Source: Lantana camara | Taxonomy: Eukaryota; Streptophyta; Magnoliopsida; Lamiales; Verbenaceae | Reading direction: 5' to 3' | DNA length: 64,000 nucleotides | NCBI GenBank assembly: GCA_037501455.1 | Contig: CM074865.1 | Coordinates: forward strand, 51,168,501-51,232,500 | Shown: positions 59,226 to 64,000 of the stretch, one piece after another | How positions within the stretch are numbered: the first letter of the stretch is position 1 | How the letters are laid out: every line of letters starts with the position of its first letter | Notes under the pieces: model-generated | What the model was told of the DNA's origin: nothing | What the model saw: the letters and a program-made list of their open reading frames with translations, nothing else | Databases searched by the model: none | Made by a program: the position numbers and the translations under genes

Positions 59226-60977
59226 TGTTAGGAATAGTGCCCTAGAAAGCCGATTCGACGTAATCTGCTTTGGGACTTTTCTTGTATCACAGACAATCTT
59301 TGAATAATATACGATTGATTATAGGCAAACACTTCTTTATATGCCAATACGTGTTTTGTGTGTTTCCATTACGTGCGCATGTATGAGAACTCCCCTAATC
59401 CTGATGACTTTAGGACTCTACCATTTAGGTGAAATGGTTCATGAAACGAGCCCTATATCACATAAGACATCAAGAAAAGGGCTTCTTCGATTGAGATCAA
59501 ATGGATATGAAATGCACTTAGCTTTAAGACCGGATTATTAGGGTTCTGATTATTCCCTTGCCCTAGATCTTGGTTGAGAGATAGTAAGTAGGAGGATTGT
59601 ATCTCACATGAATCAATGACTTAAAGGTTTTGTCGAATCCGAACATTCCAATTCAGCTAGGGGTTAAACACTTGTTGCTAGACTATGGTTGTTTAATCTG
59701 TGGACTGATTAATTAATTAGTGAATTAATTAATTAGGGTCACTGCTAATTGAATTGAGAACCTAGAGGGTCACACACAACAACTTGGTTACATGAGTTGA
59801 GGCTTTAAAATGATTAAACGAGTTAATCAAGCCAAGAGGGTTCCACACGTGTGAAACCACACGTGTGGCTCACGTGAGTGACACGTGTCATTGTGACACG
59901 TGTCACACACGTGTATAAATATATGTGTATATTTATTTATGTATTAAATAATTAATGTGATTAATTATTTAATAGACTCTGGTTTAATTTTGAATTAAAA
60001 AGAAAGTCTTATTTTGGAGAAAAATAATCTAGTTAATTAATTATGAATTAATTAATTAGATAAAATAAGTTATTTATTTTAAATAAATAAAGTATAAAAT
60101 TATCCAAAAATAGTTTGGATATTTTTAGCTCTCTTGAAAGTTGATTTGGATTAGAATTCAAAGTCAAAGTCAAAATTACTTGATGATCAAGTAATAGGAG
60201 AGAGAGAGACCAAAATCCTAGCCCATTAAGGACTAGGAATTTCGTCCCTCCCCTTTCCTATATATATGGGAGCTCATGCTCCCCTTTAGAGCTAATCAAA
60301 TTCTTTTGGTTCATGTGTTGAACACCATCCTTTCTCCAAGATAAACGAAACCCTAGGTTAAGCCTAAACACTAACTAGAGAACTAGCATCCTTACTAGTT
60401 AGATTGTAGCCAAGTTGGTGGACTATCTCTAGAGACTTCAAGTTAGAAGTTTTGAAGATTCGAGCTTTACCAAAAGTGGGGATTAAGCAAAACGATCAGA
60501 AGGGATGATGAAACGATTCTGAACCCGACGTGAAGCGAATGAAAAAATCGAACCAAAGAAGATGGCGAAAACCGTTCGTCCATATCCTGAAGGATGAATT
60601 TTTTCACGAGGGTTTTGTGACTGGCAGTTTTCTACTTTCGCAAAACTGGTTTTCGAAGGGAGTTTCAATCCTGCTTTTCTCGTTTCATGTTTCTTTCTTT
60701 ATGTTATATTGTTAAGAACATCTCTAACATGAATTGAATCTAGGTTGGTGTGGATTGCTATCCCGACAATGGATTCTGAAGTAGAAAGAGACTTTCGAGG
60801 GACGGGTTGTCAAGCCACGAGAAGAGCGTTCTTGGGTGGCTTGAAACGCTTCAAGAAAGAATAAAAGAAAAGTAAGTTTTCTATCTTTACGAATTTCGAT
60901 ACACGATTGCGAGTTCAAGATCCTTTTGTTGGAAAAATTTTTAAATTCCGCTGCTTTCTGATTCGTGTTTTCCAACA
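59226..60977 (+). mobile_element. 5' LTR of a Copia element
   Basis: It starts TGTTAGGAATAGTGCCC and ends CGTGTTTTCCAACA, 1752 bp, followed by a primer-binding site, so it is a 5' LTR with the element continuing to the right. The promoter-like region is at 59846-59925. It is the same family as the antisense solo LTR at 40152-42100. The left flank CACAG would be the TSD; its partner is outside the window. Confidence 0.94.
59846..59925 (+). promoter_or_regulatory. Six CACGTG boxes and a TATA box in the Copia LTR
   Basis: CACGTG occurs at 59846, 59860, 59871, 59882, 59897 and 59908, mostly within longer palindromes such as ACACGTGT. GTATAAATATATG follows at about 59913-59925. CACGTG is the G-box bound by plant bZIP and bHLH factors. 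The antisense relative keeps five boxes. The distance from boxes to TATA fits a strong RNA polymerase II promoter; activity is inferred. Confidence 0.8.
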
Positions 60978-60979
60978 AG

Positions 60980-60991
60980 TGGTATCAGAGC
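60980..60991 (+). other. Primer-binding site of the Copia element
   Basis: TGGTATCAGAGC starts three bases after the LTR, a perfect match to the plant initiator Met tRNA site. Confidence 0.95.
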
Positions 60992-61318
60992 CACCTCGTT
61001 AATCGTGTTTTTGATTCGTCTCAATTAAACTGAATTTTGAGAAATTCTTGAATCTGAATTACAGTTAGGTATTCTTGAATTTGTATCGTAATCTGAGCTT
61101 TTGAATCTGAGAGGTTTCCTGATAAATTGAGAAAATCGTTTTCTGAAAAAAGGGTTTTATTTTAGATTTATTAAAATCGCGATTTTGATTCCCGAATCGA
61201 GACGAAAATTTTTCTGAAAAATTTTGTACGGAAAACGGTGTGGGACGACGAGGACCAAACGAGTTTGTCGCTCGTCGTCGCCGCACGCGGACGGGTCCGG
61301 ACGAGGCCGGAACAGCCT

Positions 61319-61637
61319 GTGCGGGATCGCCCGCACACCCCTGTGCGGGACTACCCGCACGCGTCCGCCCAGCCCTGTGCGGGATCGCCCGCACACCCCT
61401 GTGCGGGACTGCCCGCACGCGTCTAGAACAGCCTGTGCGGGATCGCCCGCACACCCCTGTGCGGGACTGCCCGCACGAGTCCGCCCAGCCCTGTGCGGGA
61501 TCGCCCGCACACCCCTGTGCGGGACTGCCCGCACGCGTCCGCCCAGCCTTGTGCGGGATCGCCCGCACACCCTGTGCGGGACTGCCCGCACGCGTCTGCG
61601 CGGGGCTGTGCGGGATCGCCCGCACGCGGATCGCCCG
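61319..61637. repeat. 58-bp tandem array of GTGCGGG/CCCGCAC palindromes
   Basis: Six GTGCGGGATCGCCCGCAC copies start at 61319, 61377, 61435, 61493, 61551 and 61608. Five GTGCGGGACTGCCCGCAC copies (ACTA centre in the first) start at 61343, 61401, 61459, 61517 and 61574. Each has 7-bp perfect arms around 4 bases. The period is 57 to 58 bp with short ACGCGTCCGCCCAGCC-type linkers. Confidence 0.95.
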
Positions 61638-62815
61638 CACGCTTTCGGGCGGATGTGACGCGATGCGATTTTTCGTGTTTTTGGCCCAAATTTTATTTTA
61701 AAATTATTTTAAAAATCTTTTTTACTGAAAATATTTTAATTTTGAAATAAAATTATAATTTGGGAATTTCGGGAATCAAAGTCAATTTTAATTTTTCGGG
61801 AAAAGTATAATTATTATTTTTTGAAATAATGATTTTAATAAAATTGTTAATTTTTGAATTAACTTGAATTTTATCAGATTCTAGCTTTTGATTTTGAAAT
61901 TATTCTTGAACAAGGAACTGTTTTTCAGATTACTTTGAGTTAGTCGAACTTAAAGTTAAAGGAATTTTAAATTTATTGGTAAATTTAAATTCTTGCAATT
62001 TAAGCATGTTAGGTGATCATGGGTTTAGATCTATATATGGTTTTACTTTATGCACATGGATGGTTTAAATTGGGGTTGGAGCCCTATAGTTGCGTTTTTC
62101 AATTGAGGTTGGAGCCTCACTTATGTGCGTACTGTTATGTGATTTATTATGTGGCTTTCCGTATTACTGTTTTTGAGGCCGGGGTATGCCCCGTGTAATT
62201 GTCTAAGGCCAATATGAAAATTGAGCCTTATTACTTTATGTCTTTTTCTTTTTATTGTAATTTGAGAGTAGAGATAGGTGGTGAGGTTTTATTTTCATTT
62301 TGGAGACAATGCACCTATGGAGTAAGATGGACCACATTCAAGTAACAAGGAGGCCATAAGTGAAGACCCCTCAAAATGTTAGGGAGGGGAATCTCAATTG
62401 TTAAATGTAATAAAGATAGGGCTCGTATTTTGTTACCGCTTTCCCTTATGTGATTTAAACTATTTATGTGGCATGTATGTTAGAACTTCTGATTGTGGAG
62501 TGGCTCCCACATATCACGCATAAGATAGGTAGAACCCATGATCATTACATGTTAGTATCGTGCTAGGACATGTTATCTGTTTATGTGCTTGTTTGAAATG
62601 CATTTAAGTTGTACTTGCATTAATCAAGACTAATTAAATTGGATAACATATATGTTGGTGAGGTCGAACCGAACAACTCTTCGGTTGATTCGAAAATTCC
62701 CATTAAATATTAAGCTCATTTCGAATAATAGGTATTTAATTCGAGATGCAAATTTTGAATTAAATTCCTAGCATTCCATCAATAGGTTTTAAGTTTAGTA
62801 AGTAAAGCTAGTTAT

Positions 62816-63136
62816 TGTCCGCGAGTCGTGGGATAGCTAGTGGAGCTTATTAGTTCTTAGTTACCTAATTGATCATTTTAAATGATCAATATTTCGTGGT
62901 TAATTTTGGCAAGGGCGATGTCCGCGAGTCATGGGTCGTTCGAACTAAGTTTTGATCATGATCTTATGATTGATGGGTCTAGCTTAACGCCTAAGTAAAT
63001 ATGGATGTCGCACGAGTCGTGGGTCCATATTGAAAGATGGGTGATGCAAAAACAATTACTAAGAGTTCTAAAGGTGTTAGAATTGGTAAGTTGTACCTAC
63101 CTAGGATTTTACTTAGAATGTCCGCGAGTCGTGGGT
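62816..63136 (+). repeat. Four dispersed TGTCCGCGAGTCGTGGG motifs
   Basis: Copies start at 62816, 62919, 63006 and 63119, with one or two changes each, 87 to 113 bp apart. The sequences between are not alike. Function unknown. Confidence 0.85.
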
Positions 63137-63401
63137 TCGAGGTAAAATGCTTAGGATCTTAGTACCCGTTGGGAAACGTGTTCCTCTTAGATCTTTGGGA
63201 ATTATAGATCTTTGAAAAACAGTGGGAGCTACATTAGATTAAAGACCTTATCTTATGTATATCGTTATTATTCAGCATGCTCACCTAGTTCTCTGCTTAG
63301 CATTTAGGTTGTAGTTCTGTGATTCTCTACAATACGAAATGCAAACCCATTCGTATCCATCCTTAAGTCAAATAAGTTGACTAAGTACTGACTAACTCTA
63401 A

Positions 63402-64000
63402 ATGGCTTCGGATCCTAAAATTCATTTTAGAATCCGACTAGAGAAAGGCGTTCTCTAAAAGGCGAAGTTTTTCAATTGTGAAAATTCGACCCGGGCCAAA
63501 AGAGAAGCAACCTGAGGTGATGGGATTTTTCCAAACCACTTAAGAGCAATTGAACCACCTCATAAAATGTTACAATGTATAACATTATGGAATTATTCAA
63601 TATTCCAAATGAGGAAACAAGTGCACACGAACAAGGTCTAAAGATCTTACTTGAAGATCTTATGGTCTCGATCATCAACCGAGAAAAGAGTTCTCTATGC
63701 ACTGATTGCTTACATTGCTTCCACCATCATTCAAACCCTTTATGCTCAACTAGAATGATGCTAATGTAGCATAGTTAATCATTTAAGTTGATAATGGTTG
63801 AGAGCATCCTTAAGAAGGAACAAAAGGTTGTGATGGTTAATTCTTCTTCTAAACTCACTGAGTTAAAGGCCTGAAGGCCTAAAGAAGAAGAAACCCTTAA
63901 GAGCCCAATGGAGGGGCATGTAAGGGGTACACCCAAAAGACACTAGAGATCAAATTGGACGTTTGCTTCTATGGTAGCAAATAAGGACTTTGAAAGGGAA
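63402..64000 (+). pseudogene. gag: Decayed Copia gag (runs off the window)
   Basis: From ATG at 63402 the frame reads MASDPKIHFRIRLEKGVL, then a stop and KAKFFN, resembling the start of plant Copia gag (F...LEK..L.G.NF..W). Near 63700 another frame gives LLTLLPPSFKPFMLN, the L..LP.SF..F..N motif, and near 63800 LKKEQKVVMVNSSSK, similar to the region before the zinc knuckle. Stops and shifts interrupt all of these and the middle is shortened. Gag would form the particle. The knuckle and pol lie beyond the window if present. Confidence 0.75.

Larger units (their letters stand above)
60992..63401 (+). other. Unusually long Copia leader
   Basis: About 2.4 kb separate primer site and gag start. 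It holds a palindromic tandem array (61319-61637), an AT-rich stretch (61640-62000), a non-coding middle without recognisable features (62000-62815), and four copies of a CGCGAGTCGTGGG motif (62816-63136). The open frames on both strands at 61065-61701 are produced by the array. Confidence 0.75.

Noticed and set aside
61319..61637. CRISPR-like array (palindromic repeats at regular spacing)
   Set aside because: The linkers are nearly identical, there are no unique spacers or cas genes, and the block sits in the leader of a plant Copia element.
61065..61701. Long overlapping open frames on both strands with Arg/Ala/Pro-rich repeats
   Set aside because: They arise from the palindromic 58-bp GC-rich array, which lacks stop codons in many frames on both strands. 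They lie between a primer site and gag and match no protein family.

Overview
This window appears to be plant nuclear DNA, most likely from a eudicot with a large, repeat-rich genome. I find no host gene, rRNA, tRNA or CRISPR array. Almost every base can be assigned to nested LTR retrotransposons. Most are Ty3/Gypsy chromoviruses with unusually long LTRs (2.5 to 3.8 kb) beginning TGTGACACCCCG or TGTAACA and ending in GCTACA. I infer the Tekay/Del lineage from the pol tail, which has a GPF module and a chromodomain-like end. There are also one Ty1/Copia element, one Copia solo LTR and TRIM-like short LTRs. Letters A to Q below are my own labels.

Layout. 1-3448: 3' end and 3' LTR of element A. 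3449-4227 and 52934-54640: LTR I (minus), split by element B. 4228-52933: element B (plus), a chromovirus stretched to about 48.7 kb by insertions. B's 5' LTR holds LTR C (5408-8383), the whole element D (8899-31074) and solo LTR F (32273-36063). B's pol holds solo LTR G (37341-43177, itself holding a Copia solo LTR at 40152-42100) and solo LTR H (44755-48293). Inside D's 3' LTR (14883-28386) lie a TRIM LTR (E) split by the gag-only element M (15017-23367), part of an antisense element N split by solo LTR O (24806-27367), and a second TRIM with mismatched ends (27738-28386). 54641-58269: antisense element J (broken gag, primer-binding site, 5' LTR). 58270-58751: LTR fragment K. 58752-59225: start of antisense LTR L. 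59226-64000: 5' LTR, long leader and decayed gag of a Copia element.

Nesting is read from target-site duplications (TSDs). Five junction pairs are perfect: ACCCC for D, AAACC for F, GAACA for G, TGCTA for O and CGGAG for the Copia solo LTR. B and H have one mismatch each. The inferred order of insertion along the deepest path is K, J, I, B, D, E, M. No coding region is intact. M's gag is closest, with one CGA-to-TGA stop. B's pol keeps recognisable protease, RT, RNase H, integrase and chromodomain-like segments, broken by stops, frameshifts and two solo LTRs.

The most interesting signal is non-coding. The divergent LTR families share a scaffold: a conserved 5' block, an AG|GT splice-donor-like site, a hairpin near the 3' end, and a pyrimidine-rich CAG|G acceptor-like site. 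Between donor and acceptor most carry a cluster of GC-rich palindromes whose sequence differs from family to family, for example GGGAACGGCCGTTCCC, TACCCGGGCGGGTA, GGCCGCGGCC, and GGTAACG facing CGTTACC. The Copia element has its own versions: six CACGTG boxes in its LTR and an eleven-palindrome 58-bp tandem array in its leader. This looks like a rapidly changing palindromic module on a conserved LTR frame and is the main candidate for something undescribed.
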